NCBI RefSeq assembly: GCF_900091625.1 | Contig: NZ_FMIC01000002.1 | Coordinates: forward strand, 5,270,001-5,334,000 | Reading direction: 5' to 3' | DNA: 64,000 bases | Source: Micromonospora peucetia | Lineage (GTDB): Bacteria; Actinomycetota; Actinomycetes; Mycobacteriales; Micromonosporaceae | Shown: piece by piece, positions 9,399-17,721 of the stretch | Position numbering within the stretch: position 1 is the stretch's first letter | How the letters are laid out: the number at the start of each line of letters is the position of its first letter | Program-made: the position numbers and the translations under genes | Notes under the pieces: generated by a model | Told to the model about the DNA's origin: nothing | What the model saw: the letters and a program-made list of their open reading frames with translations, nothing else | Databases searched by the model: none

Positions 9399-10451
9399 AT
9401 GTCTGCTGATCGCTATCTGGCAGTCGCCGGTCCGCGCGAGCTACGCGAGGGTGAGGTGTCCCTGGCTGACCCGGGAGCCGGCCGCGTGACGGTCGACATC
9501 ACGTACACGGGGATCTGCGGCACGGACGTTCACGGGTACACCGATGGGCACATGCTGCCGCCGGCTGTCTTCGGGCACGAGTGGACCGGATCGATCTCGG
9601 CAGTGGGCGAGGGCGTGCAGGGGCTGCGGGCCGGCCAGCGGGTGGTCGGCGGCGTGGGGTCGGCGTGTGGTCGTTGTCCCCAGTGCGTCGCCGGGCATGC
9701 CCGCAACTGCGACACCGTGTTCGCCGAGGCCAACGGGGTCGACGCCGACGCACCTGACTACGGCGCCTTCGCCACCCGGGTGCAGGTCTCGGCGCGGCGG
9801 GTGATACCCGTTCCGGAGAGCCTCTCGGATGTCGAGGCGGCGCTCGTGGAGCCGACCACGGTCACCTTCCACGCCGTACGGCGCGTCGCGGCCGAGTACG
9901 GCGCCACCACCGTGGTCCAGGGTGCCGGACCGATCGGGCTGCTCACCGCCCAGAACGCGCGCAACGCCGGAGCCGGACCGATGATCATCTCCGAGCCCTC
10001 GCCGGCTCGCCGTGCGCTGGCCGGCAGGCTGGGATTCGCCCATGTGGTCGAGCCGGCCGACCTGCGGACCGCGCTGGACGAGCTCACGGCCGGTCTGGGC
10101 GCAGATCTGGTGTACGAGTGCACCGGCGTACCGTCGCTGCTCCAGCCGTCGGCGGAGCTGGTGCGCCGGGGCGGGACGCTCGCGTTGCTGGGCTACCCGC
10201 TGGAGAACTCGAGCATCAGCTACGGCGACTGGCAGAGCCGCGAGCTGACCGTGATCGGGTCGCTGGCCTACCACCACGAGGACTTCGTCGGCGCCATACG
10301 CGGGATCGCCGCGGGTCGGATCGACGTGGCGGCACTGCACACCGCCACCTTCGGCCTGTCGTCGCTCAGGGATGTTCTCGAAGAACTCGATTCGGGCCGC
10401 AGCGAGCACACCAAGGTGCTGATCGACCCGAAGCGGGACGGTCGGGCCTGA
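9399..10451 (+). CDS. Zinc-dependent medium-chain alcohol/polyol dehydrogenase
   Basis: The product is 350 residues, standard for zinc MDR dehydrogenases. The catalytic zinc cysteine is C40 in GICGTDVHGYT, followed by the GHE signature (FGHEWTG). The structural zinc lobe has four cysteines in CGRC-x2-C-x6-C. A Rossmann segment (VVQGAGPIGLLTAQNARNAG) begins near 170 for NAD(P). It probably oxidises a secondary alcohol or sugar alcohol; the sequence resembles threonine, sorbitol and butanediol dehydrogenases, and I cannot choose among them. AGGAAGG lies about 7 bases before the ATG. It is preceded by 260 bases without a gene and appears to be transcribed alone. Confidence 0.88.
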   Translation: MSADRYLAVAGPRELREGEVSLADPGAGRVTVDITYTGICGTDVHGYTDGHMLPPAVFGHEWTGSISAVGEGVQGLRAGQRVVGGVGSACGRCPQCVAGHARNCDTVFAEANGVDADAPDYGAFATRVQVSARRVIPVPESLSDVEAALVEPTTVTFHAVRRVAAEYGATTVVQGAGPIGLLTAQNARNAGAGPMIISEPSPARRALAGRLGFAHVVEPADLRTALDELTAGLGADLVYECTGVPSLLQPSAELVRRGGTLALLGYPLENSSISYGDWQSRELTVIGSLAYHHEDFVGAIRGIAAGRIDVAALHTATFGLSSLRDVLEELDSGRSEHTKVLIDPKRDGRA

Positions 10452-10578
10452 TCCGGACGGCAGCGCGCCGATGCCGGGCAGGGTGCCGGGTGCAGGCCGG
10501 GAGGCCGCGACGAGAGCTCCCGTGGTCGTCGACCAGCGATTGTGGACATGTTCTTCCGCCGGTGGGCAGGATGGGCGC

Positions 10579-11352
10579 GTGGACATCGAGCCGGTCGACT
10601 CGGCGCCCGGGCAGGCGTTTTCGCGGACGATCCTCCGACAGCGCTGGGCGGACCTCACGTTCCTGCACTGGGCGGTCGCGCCGGAGCTCGTCGCGCCCCT
10701 GCTGCCCGCCGGCACCCGCCCCGACACCCTCGACGGGGTCAGCCACGTCGGCCTGATCGGCTTCCGCATGGTGGGGCTGGGCCTGGGCCGCGGGCCGGGG
10801 GTGCCCTACTTCGGCAGCTTCTGGGAGACGAACGTGCGGCTCTACTCGGTCGACGACACCGGCCGGCGGGCCGTGGTGTTCCGCTCGCTCGACGCGTCGC
10901 GGCTGGTCCCGGTGCTGGTCGCCCGGGCGACCCTGCGCCTGCCGTACATGTGGTCGGCGATGCGGCTGGACCGGGACGGTGACCGCTACACCTACCGGTG
11001 CCGGCGCCGCTGGCCCGGCCCGGTCGGTGCGACGAGCCGGATGGTGGTGCGGGTGGGGGAGCCGATCGCCGACCCGACCCCGCTGGAGCACTTCGTCACC
11101 GCCCGATGGGGGCTGCACACCCGGGCGTACGGGCGCACGCTGCACCTGCTGAACTGGCATCCCCGCTGGCCGCTGCACCGGGCGCAGCTGTTGCACCTGG
11201 ACGACGAACTGGTCACCGCCGCCGGGCTGCCGGCGCCGATCGGAGCGCCGGCCAGCGTGCTGTATTCCCCCGGCGTCCCCGTCCGGTTCGGCCCACCGGT
11301 CCCGCTGCGACGGCCCGGTGGCCGGGCCGAGCCGTCAGGCGCAGCCGGTTGA
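10579..11352 (+). CDS. DUF2071 (YqjF-like) protein
   Basis: The product is 257 residues from a GTG start. Features typical of DUF2071 include the opening (LRQRWADLTFLHWAV, with pairs of Trp), a LLPAGTRPDTLDG segment, VGLIGFRM, a central FWETNVRLYS motif (usually F.E.NvR.Y) and a later YMWSAMRL. The family is widespread in actinobacteria and bacilli with no established reaction; the fold is acetoacetate-decarboxylase-like. No signal peptide or membrane segment is visible, so it is cytoplasmic. The gene follows the dehydrogenase by 127 bases and may share its transcript. The upstream ATG at 10471 adds low-complexity residues and is unlikely. Confidence 0.8.
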   Translation: MDIEPVDSAPGQAFSRTILRQRWADLTFLHWAVAPELVAPLLPAGTRPDTLDGVSHVGLIGFRMVGLGLGRGPGVPYFGSFWETNVRLYSVDDTGRRAVVFRSLDASRLVPVLVARATLRLPYMWSAMRLDRDGDRYTYRCRRRWPGPVGATSRMVVRVGEPIADPTPLEHFVTARWGLHTRAYGRTLHLLNWHPRWPLHRAQLLHLDDELVTAAGLPAPIGAPASVLYSPGVPVRFGPPVPLRRPGGRAEPSGAAG

Positions 11353-11425
11353 GAGCGGGCTAGCCGTCCCGCAGAGCTCGCTTCGGCAGCGGACCTGGAC
11401 GCGTTCTGCCCAAGTCAGGCAGTCG

Positions 11426-11998
11426 TCATGAACCGCTGACCTTCGGCTGCTGGTGGTCGGTCAACCGGAACCCGACGCCGCGTACCACGTCGATGGCCAC
11501 ACCGGTGCCGAGTTCGTGGAGCTTGCGACGCAGCCGCTTCACCAGGGACTGCACGTCGGCCTTGCGTTCCCGCCCCTCGTCCCGCCAGACCGCGTGGTGA
11601 AGTTCGGCGTAGCTCCAGGCCCGGATCGGCTCGGTGGTCAGGCAGGCCAGCAGGTCGTGTTCCAGCCGCGTCAGGCCGATCTCGCGGCCCCGGATGCGGG
11701 CCGTCGACCGGGCCGAGTCGATCAGCAGAGTGTCGTCCTCGTTGGCCGTGGTTGTGCCGGCGGGCGCCCCCGCGGAGGGCTCCGAGCCAAGCCGCGGTGA
11801 GGCCGAGATCAGTCTGCGCAGCTCGTCGAGGTCGGCGACCAGCAGCAGCGGCGCGACGCCGTCCAGGCGTTCCGCGAGTCGTATCCGCTCGGCTGGCGAC
11901 GGCGTCACCGCGATCACCAGCGGAAATGGTTCGTCGGCCGGATCTGGTCCGGCCGGCGCAGTGCTTTCGTCGCGTGCCCCCACAGCACCCACCCGCAA
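11426..11998 (-). CDS. Winged-helix regulator with degenerate receiver-like N-terminus (paralogue of 16816-17331)
   Basis: The product is up to 190 residues. The C-terminal half is an OmpR/PhoB-type DNA-binding domain: IGLTRLEHDLLACL, WSYAELHHAVW, a recognition helix around VQSLVKRLRRKLHEL, and the closing wing VVRGVGFRL. The N-terminal half (LVIAVTPSPAERIRLAERL...LLLVADLDELRRLI) has the size and alternation of a receiver domain but no phosphoacceptor aspartate, so control is probably not by classical phosphorylation. The start is uncertain: TTG at 11998 or GTG at 11983, the latter with a GGGTGGG stretch just upstream. It is divergent from the secreted subtilisin gene and likely regulates it. 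A clear paralogue lies at the other side of that gene. Confidence 0.75.
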   Translation of the reverse strand: MRVGAVGARDESTAPAGPDPADEPFPLVIAVTPSPAERIRLAERLDGVAPLLLVADLDELRRLISASPRLGSEPSAGAPAGTTTANEDDTLLIDSARSTARIRGREIGLTRLEHDLLACLTTEPIRAWSYAELHHAVWRDEGRERKADVQSLVKRLRRKLHELGTGVAIDVVRGVGFRLTDHQQPKVSGS

Positions 11999-12272
11999 AC
12001 CATGGGCAGTCTCTGCCCATTCTCGTCATGACCGTGACAATCATTGGCAAGCTCTCCGAACGCCGGCCAACGGTTAGTGACAAATTGCTTACGGCAAGTT
12101 CTTGATCGTCCTTTCTTGTCGATCATAGTGTCCACACGGGCAGCCAGCGCGACCCGCGCGGTGCCTGGGGGGCATGTAGGGGTCGGTTCCGGTTCAACCG
12201 AACGGAGACGAGTCCCTGCACCCTCCACCATGGCTCGTTCCACTCTGGGTCGTTCTGGAGGAGGCACCACCG
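11999..12272. promoter_or_regulatory. Divergent control region of the winged-helix regulator and the subtilisin
   Basis: These 274 bases are less GC-rich than their surroundings, notably 12030-12130, and hold no supported gene. The octamer AATTGCTT occurs here (12081-12088) and again upstream of the paralogous regulator (17457-17464). It may be a shared binding element, though an octamer is short. AGGAGG lies just before the subtilisin ATG. Confidence 0.4.
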
Positions 12273-15200
12273 ATGTTCATACGTCCACCCACGAGGCGTT
12301 TAGCCAGATCCCTGGTCAGCGCCGGCGCGGCGATGATCCTCGCCGCAACAGCTCTGGCCGCGACCGGTGCAGGCGCACAGGCCGCTCCGTCCGACAAGAT
12401 CCGGCCGGAACTCACGAAGGAACTCCAGGGCAAGACCGAGGGAGACTTCTGGATCCGCTTCAAGGCCCGGCCGGACTTCGGCCAGGCCACCGCGATCAAG
12501 GACTGGGCCAAGCGTGGCACCGCGGTCGCTGACGCGCTGAAGAAGACCGCCGCTGACAGCCAGTCCAAGATCCGGGCTGAGCTCGACGGCTCGGGAACGA
12601 AGTACCAGACCTTCTGGGCGACCAACGCGATCAGGGTCAGCGGTGGCTCCCTGGCGATGGCGCAGAACTTCGCCGCGCACGCCGAGGTCGAGGGCCTGTA
12701 CGCCCCGATCGCCTACAAGGTGCCCGAAGTCAGCAAGGGCACCGACGAGAAGACGGTGAACGCCCTCGAGTGGGGCATCGCGAACATCAACGCCGACGAC
12801 GTCTGGTCCCAGTACGGCGTCAAGGGCGCCGGCATCACGGTGGCGAACATCGACACCGGGGTCCAGTTCAACCACCCCGCGCTGGTGAACTCCTACCGGG
12901 GCAACAACGGTGACGGCACGTTCGACCACAACTACAACTGGTTCAACGCCGCCGGGACCTGTGCCACCGCGCCCTGTGACAGCAACGGTCACGGTACGCA
13001 CACGATGGGCACGATGGCGGGCTCCGCCGGTGCGAACCAGATCGGCGTCGCGCCCGAGGTCAAGTGGATCGCGGCGAACGGCTGCTGCCCCAACGACGCG
13101 GCGCTGGTCACCTCCGGCCAGTGGATGCTCGAGCCGACGGACCTCAACGGCCAGAACGCGGACGCCAGCAAGCGGCCGAACATCATCAACAACTCGTGGG
13201 GAACGACCCTGCCCTCCAACGACCCGTTCATGGAGGACGTGACGCTGGCCTGGACCGCGTCGGGCATCTTCGGTGTCTGGTCCAACGGCAACAGCGGATC
13301 GGCGTGCCAGACCAGCGGCTCACCGGGCAGCCTGGTCAGCAACTACTCGGCCGGCGCCTACGACGTAAACAACAACATCGCCAGCTTCTCGGCCCGCGGT
13401 GCCGGCCAGAACGGCGAGATCAAGCCCAACATCGCGGCGCCCGGTGTGAACGTCCGGTCGAGCATTCCGGGCAGCGGGTACGCCAGCTACAACGGCACCT
13501 CGATGGCCGCCCCGCACCTCGCGGGCGCGATCGCGCTGCTGTGGTCCGCCGCACCGGCGCTGGCCGGTGACGTCCCCGCGACCCGGGCGCTGCTCGACAA
13601 CTCGGCGATCGACAAGGCCGACGCACAGTGCGGCGGCACCGCCGACGACAACAACGTCTTCGGTGAGGGACGGCTGGACGCGCTCGCGCTGCTCAACGCC
13701 GCCCCGATCGGCGACACCGGCACCCTGGCCGGCAAGGTCACCGACGCGGCCACCAACGCCCCGATCGCCGGTGCCACGGTGACCCTGACCGGCCCGGCGG
13801 ACCGCGAGCTGGTCACCGGGGCCGACGGGACGTACTCGTCCCTGCTGCCGGTCGGCGACTACCAGGTCGCCGTGGCGGCGTTCGGCTACCAGGCCAAGAC
13901 GACGCCGGCAGCGGTCGCCCGCAACGCCACCACGACGATCGACGTGGCCCTGACGGCCGTGCCGAGCGTCACCGTCAGCGGAACCGTCACCGACGGCTCC
14001 GGGCACGGCTGGCCGCTCTACGCCAAGGTGACCGTGGAGGGTTCGTCGGGCGTCTCCGACTACACCACGCCCGTCAACGGCCGCTACAGCCTCAAGCTGC
14101 CGGCCGGGAGCACGTACAACCTGAAGGTCGAGGCGCAGTACCCGGGCTACCAGACGGCGACCAAGCAGGTCGTCGTCGGCACGGGCAACGCCACCGCCAA
14201 CGTTGCGGTGCCGGTGCAGACCAACGCCTGCAAGACCGCGCCCGGATACACGTTCGGCTCGGACGGCGAGTACGAGACCTTCGACGGCAGCACCGTGCCG
14301 GCCGGTTGGTCCGTGGTGGACCACGCGGCCAGCGGCCAGGTCTGGAAGTTCACGGATGACGGTGCCCGCGGCAACCTGACCGGCGGCACCGGCAACTTCG
14401 CGATCATCGACAGCGACGAGTACGGCTCCGGCGGCAAGCAGGACACGTCGCTCGTCAGCCCGGTCGTCGACCTGACCGGCGTCGCGGCACCGGTGATCCG
14501 GTTCAACCAGGACTACAACTGGCTGGGCAGCGACCGCGCCGACGTCGACCTCAGCCTCGACGGCGGGACCACGTGGACCAACGTGCTTCGGCAGGCGGCC
14601 GACGTCCGCGGTCCGAAGGTGACCGAGGTCGCGATCCCGCAGGCCGCGGGCCAGGCCCAGGCCCGGGTCCGGTTCCGCTACTACGACGCCTCGTACGAGT
14701 GGTGGTGGGCGGTCGACAACGTGCTGATCGGCAGCAAGCTCGTCTGCCAGCCGATCGACGGCGGTCTGGTGCTCGGCCACGTCCGCGACAAGAACAACAA
14801 CGGCTACGTCAACGGCGCCACCGTCACCAGCGACGACCGGCCGACGGAGAAGGCCACCACGGTGGCGACCCCCGACGACCCGGGCCTGGCGGACGGCTTC
14901 TACTGGATGTTCTCGTCGCTGACGGACACCCACGGTTTCACCGCGCGGGCCGGCAACTACGTCAGCCAGAGCAAGCAGGTCGACGTCCAGGCAGACTGGG
15001 CGACCGCGTCGACCTTCCAGCTGGCGGCCGGCCGCCTGTCGGTCAAGCCGGCCCAGGTCACCGGGACGGTCCGGATGCCCACCGGCAAGGTCACCAAGGC
15101 GTTCACGGTGACCAACACCGGCGGGGCCCCGGTCGCGGTCGAGTTCAGTGAGCGCGACGGCGGATTCGAGCTGCTCCGGGCCGACGGGTCCCGGATGAGC

Positions 15201-16658
15201 AAGCAGGAGGTGCTCGGCTCCCGCGGCGCGCCGGAGCAGCGGCTCGAGGTCCCGACCTCGTTCGCCGCGAAGACGTCCGGCAAGTCGGCAGCGGCGACGT
15301 CGGCCGCGGTCGGCCCGCAGGCCGAGCCCTGGACCGACATCGCCGACTACCCGGCGGTCGTGATGGACAACCGGGTGGTGAACCTGGACGGCAAGGTGTA
15401 CTCCATCGCCGGCGGCACCGGATCGGTGTCCAGCGCGAAGAACTACGCCTACGACCCGATCGCGCAGACCTGGGCGCCGATCGCCGATCTGCCCGGCGCG
15501 CGCACCGCCATGACGGTGGGCGTCGTGGATGGGAAGATCATCGCGACTGGTGGCTGGGCGGCGGCCGGCCCTGACGGCACCACCTGGTCGTACGACCCGG
15601 CGGCCAACACCTGGACGGAGAAGGCCGACAACCCCGCGCCGCGCTCCGCCGCCGGTCAGGCGGTCGCGGACGGCAAGCTCTACGCCATCGGTGGCTGCAC
15701 CACGTCGTCCTGCACGCCGATGTCGAACGACGTCGTGCGGTACGACCCGGCCAGCGACAGCTGGGAGACCCTGGCCGACTACCCGAAGTCGGTGGCCTTC
15801 GTCTCCTGCGGCGGGATCGACGGCATCGTCTACTGCACCGGAGGCAACGACGGCTCCGCGGCGCAGAAGGCCAGTTACGCCTTCGACCCGGGTGCCAACA
15901 CCTGGACCGCCATCGCCGACGCGCCGTCCGACAACTGGGCCAGCTCGTTCGCCGTGGCCAACGGCAAGTTCCTCGTCGTCGGTGGCTCGCAGGGCGGCGC
16001 CATCACCAACGCGGGCTTCGCCTACGACCCGGCCACCAGCTCGTGGTCCAGCCTGCCGAACGCCAACACGGCACGGTATCGCGGTGGCGCGGCGTGCGGC
16101 TTCTACAAGGTCGGCGGCTCGTCCGGTGGCTTCACCGCCACCAACGACAGCGAGGCGCTGCCCGGCTTCGATGAGTGTGCCGCCAGCAGCGCCGACGTCA
16201 GCTGGATGACGATCGACAAGACGGCGGCCACCCTGGCGCCGGGCCAGGCTGTCACGGTCAACGTCGGCATGACGGCGAGCGTGGACCAGCCCGGCACCTA
16301 CACCGCCTCGGTCGCCATCAAGGAGAACACCCCGTACACGGTGGAGCCGGTCGCGGTCACGATGAACGTGCTGCAGCCGACCACCTGGGGCAAGTTGATG
16401 GGTACGGTCACCGGGACGAGCTGCCAGGGTGGCAGCTCGCCGATCTCCGGTGCCATCGTCCAGGTCGACTCGTGGGCGATGTCCTGGACCTTCGCCACCG
16501 ACGCCGAGGGCAAGTACGCCTACTGGATGGACCGCCGGAACAACCCGTTGACGATGATCGTCGCCAAGGACGACTGGAAGCCCCAGACCCGTCAGACGAA
16601 GATCAACACCGCCACCCCCACGGTGGAGGACTTCGCGTTGTCACCCGTGCGCTGCTGA
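12273..16658 (+). CDS. Secreted S8 subtilisin-like protease with Kelch and carboxypeptidase-regulatory-like domains
   Basis: The product is 1,461 residues. A long signal peptide (cleavage near the AQA-APS junction at about 37-40) is followed by a prodomain and the S8 catalytic domain with D194 (NIDTG), H240 (GHGTHT) and S410 (GTSMAAPH), so it should be active. Then come carboxypeptidase-regulatory-like beta domains (about 480-650), a MAM/immune-inhibitor-like beta-sandwich (about 665-830), another regulatory-like domain, roughly five Kelch repeats (about 1015-1300, recurring YDP...W), a BACON/Ig-like domain and a last regulatory-like domain. The head resembles bacillopeptidase F. No sortase motif or C-terminal membrane helix is present, so it is released. 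Likely roles are extracellular protein degradation or processing. A strong hairpin ends the transcript, and two paralogous winged-helix regulators flank the gene. Confidence 0.93.
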   Translation: MFIRPPTRRLARSLVSAGAAMILAATALAATGAGAQAAPSDKIRPELTKELQGKTEGDFWIRFKARPDFGQATAIKDWAKRGTAVADALKKTAADSQSKIRAELDGSGTKYQTFWATNAIRVSGGSLAMAQNFAAHAEVEGLYAPIAYKVPEVSKGTDEKTVNALEWGIANINADDVWSQYGVKGAGITVANIDTGVQFNHPALVNSYRGNNGDGTFDHNYNWFNAAGTCATAPCDSNGHGTHTMGTMAGSAGANQIGVAPEVKWIAANGCCPNDAALVTSGQWMLEPTDLNGQNADASKRPNIINNSWGTTLPSNDPFMEDVTLAWTASGIFGVWSNGNSGSACQTSGSPGSLVSNYSAGAYDVNNNIASFSARGAGQNGEIKPNIAAPGVNVRSSIPGSGYASYNGTSMAAPHLAGAIALLWSAAPALAGDVPATRALLDNSAIDKADAQCGGTADDNNVFGEGRLDALALLNAAPIGDTGTLAGKVTDAATNAPIAGATVTLTGPADRELVTGADGTYSSLLPVGDYQVAVAAFGYQAKTTPAAVARNATTTIDVALTAVPSVTVSGTVTDGSGHGWPLYAKVTVEGSSGVSDYTTPVNGRYSLKLPAGSTYNLKVEAQYPGYQTATKQVVVGTGNATANVAVPVQTNACKTAPGYTFGSDGEYETFDGSTVPAGWSVVDHAASGQVWKFTDDGARGNLTGGTGNFAIIDSDEYGSGGKQDTSLVSPVVDLTGVAAPVIRFNQDYNWLGSDRADVDLSLDGGTTWTNVLRQAADVRGPKVTEVAIPQAAGQAQARVRFRYYDASYEWWWAVDNVLIGSKLVCQPIDGGLVLGHVRDKNNNGYVNGATVTSDDRPTEKATTVATPDDPGLADGFYWMFSSLTDTHGFTARAGNYVSQSKQVDVQADWATASTFQLAAGRLSVKPAQVTGTVRMPTGKVTKAFTVTNTGGAPVAVEFSERDGGFELLRADGSRMSKQEVLGSRGAPEQRLEVPTSFAAKTSGKSAAATSAAVGPQAEPWTDIADYPAVVMDNRVVNLDGKVYSIAGGTGSVSSAKNYAYDPIAQTWAPIADLPGARTAMTVGVVDGKIIATGGWAAAGPDGTTWSYDPAANTWTEKADNPAPRSAAGQAVADGKLYAIGGCTTSSCTPMSNDVVRYDPASDSWETLADYPKSVAFVSCGGIDGIVYCTGGNDGSAAQKASYAFDPGANTWTAIADAPSDNWASSFAVANGKFLVVGGSQGGAITNAGFAYDPATSSWSSLPNANTARYRGGAACGFYKVGGSSGGFTATNDSEALPGFDECAASSADVSWMTIDKTAATLAPGQAVTVNVGMTASVDQPGTYTASVAIKENTPYTVEPVAVTMNVLQPTTWGKLMGTVTGTSCQGGSSPISGAIVQVDSWAMSWTFATDAEGKYAYWMDRRNNPLTMIVAKDDWKPQTRQTKINTATPTVEDFALSPVRC

Positions 16659-16680
16659 CACCGGCCGTCAGCTGACAGAT

Positions 16681-16713
16681 CCGGCCCGCCTGGTTTCCGA
16701 CCAGGCGGGCCGG
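16681..16713. terminator. Strong terminator hairpin after the subtilisin gene
   Basis: A perfect 13-base-pair stem (16681-16693 with 16701-16713) surrounds a 7-base loop, starting 22 bases after the subtilisin stop. It also lies downstream of the minus-strand regulator at 16816 and so can end both convergent transcripts. Confidence 0.85.
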
Positions 16714-16815
16714 ACCGCGTCCGGCCCGCACCGGATGAGGGTTCGACGGCCGACAGGCTGCGACCCCGGTGGTGCACGTCAGACCCTGATGGCCGTCAGA
16801 CCTCGGTGGTGCCCG

Positions 16816-17331
16816 TCAGAGCGGGGCGAGGCGGAAGCCGACCCCGCGGACCGCGTGGATCGTCGCCGAGGCGTTCAACCGGGCGAGCTTGTGCCGCACC
16901 CGCCGCACCACCGAGTGCATGTCAGAGCCCCGCCCGAGGTGGACGTTGCCCCAGACCTCGAGGTGCAGCCGCTCGTAGGTCCAGACCTGCCCGGGTGCGC
17001 CGAGCAGGCACCGCAGGAAGTCGTGCTCCAGCCGGGTCAACTCGATCTCGCGGTCCAGCCAGCGCAGCACGCGTCGGTCGGAGTCGACGCTCAGGCCGGT
17101 CGGCGGAGGTGTCACGGCGCCCTGCGCGGGCTCGGCTGTCACGGCCACCGGGGGCGCGGCCACGGCCACGGGCGCGACGTGGGGCGTCCCGGCCACGTCG
17201 AGGAACTTCCGTGCCTGATCGACGCTCGACACGATCAGAAACGCCTCGGTCCCGCCGAGCAGACGCGCGAGCTGCCTGCGTTCGGCCGGCGAGGAGGCGA
17301 TGCCGATGACCAACGGAGCGACCCCCCTCAT
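16816..17331 (-). CDS. Winged-helix regulator with degenerate receiver-like N-terminus (paralogue of 11426-11998)
   Basis: The product is 171 residues from an ATG with GGAAGGGG close upstream. A longer frame reaches 17502 but lacks a good site. The order is the same as in its paralogue: a short receiver-like N-terminus beginning APLVIGIASSPAERRQLARLL without an acceptor aspartate, a Pro/Ala/Val-rich linker (about 50-75), and an OmpR-type winged helix with IELTRLEHDFLRCLL, WTYERLHLEVWG, VVRRVRHKLARL and AVRGVGFRL. The shared TRLEHD and VRGVGFRL blocks show that the two genes are duplicates. No sensor kinase is nearby. It probably acts as a phosphorylation-independent regulator, perhaps of the protease or of itself. 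Confidence 0.78.
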   Translation of the reverse strand: MRGVAPLVIGIASSPAERRQLARLLGGTEAFLIVSSVDQARKFLDVAGTPHVAPVAVAAPPVAVTAEPAQGAVTPPPTGLSVDSDRRVLRWLDREIELTRLEHDFLRCLLGAPGQVWTYERLHLEVWGNVHLGRGSDMHSVVRRVRHKLARLNASATIHAVRGVGFRLAPL

Positions 17332-17721
17332 TCCCACCCCTTCCGGTTCTCCACCCACTCCGGGACGAATTCCGTCACGACGCCGATCAATCAGCGCACT
17401 GACCCTAGTGGTGTCTTGTCTCGCTTCGGTTAAAAACAGTGACACTTTGGCATGGCTGAATTGCTTGCGATTCGCGGGTGGAGCCGGGGTGTCGCCCTTC
17501 ATGATGGCTTGACCTCATTCGACGGATGTGTTCTCCGGCTGTACGGGTCCAACAACCGACAATGCCCTGGCCGGAGTGATCGGGGCCGCGCGTCAGGTCC
17601 GGTGAATCGTCACACCTCGGCACCCGCCGACGGCGGTTCGGTCACCATGTCGACGCTCCCGCGCCCTGCCGGACGGTGCCGGCGGCGAGGCGACGGACCC
17701 GGGGCGTACCACGTCGGCCGG
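17332..17721. promoter_or_regulatory. Gene-free stretch upstream of the second winged-helix regulator
   Basis: No reading frame here is supported. The left part (about 17380-17480) is AT-richer, with GGTTAAAAACAGTGACAC and a following AATTGCTT, and is the likely promoter of the minus-strand regulator. The right part is plain GC-rich spacer after the serine hydrolase stop at 17722. I see no convincing hairpin. Confidence 0.4.

Noticed and set aside
16700..16815. Short tandem-like GGTGGTGC...GTCAGACC phrase repeated near 16768-16818.
   Set aside because: Two imperfect copies of about 25 bases next to a stop codon; no structure or function could be assigned.
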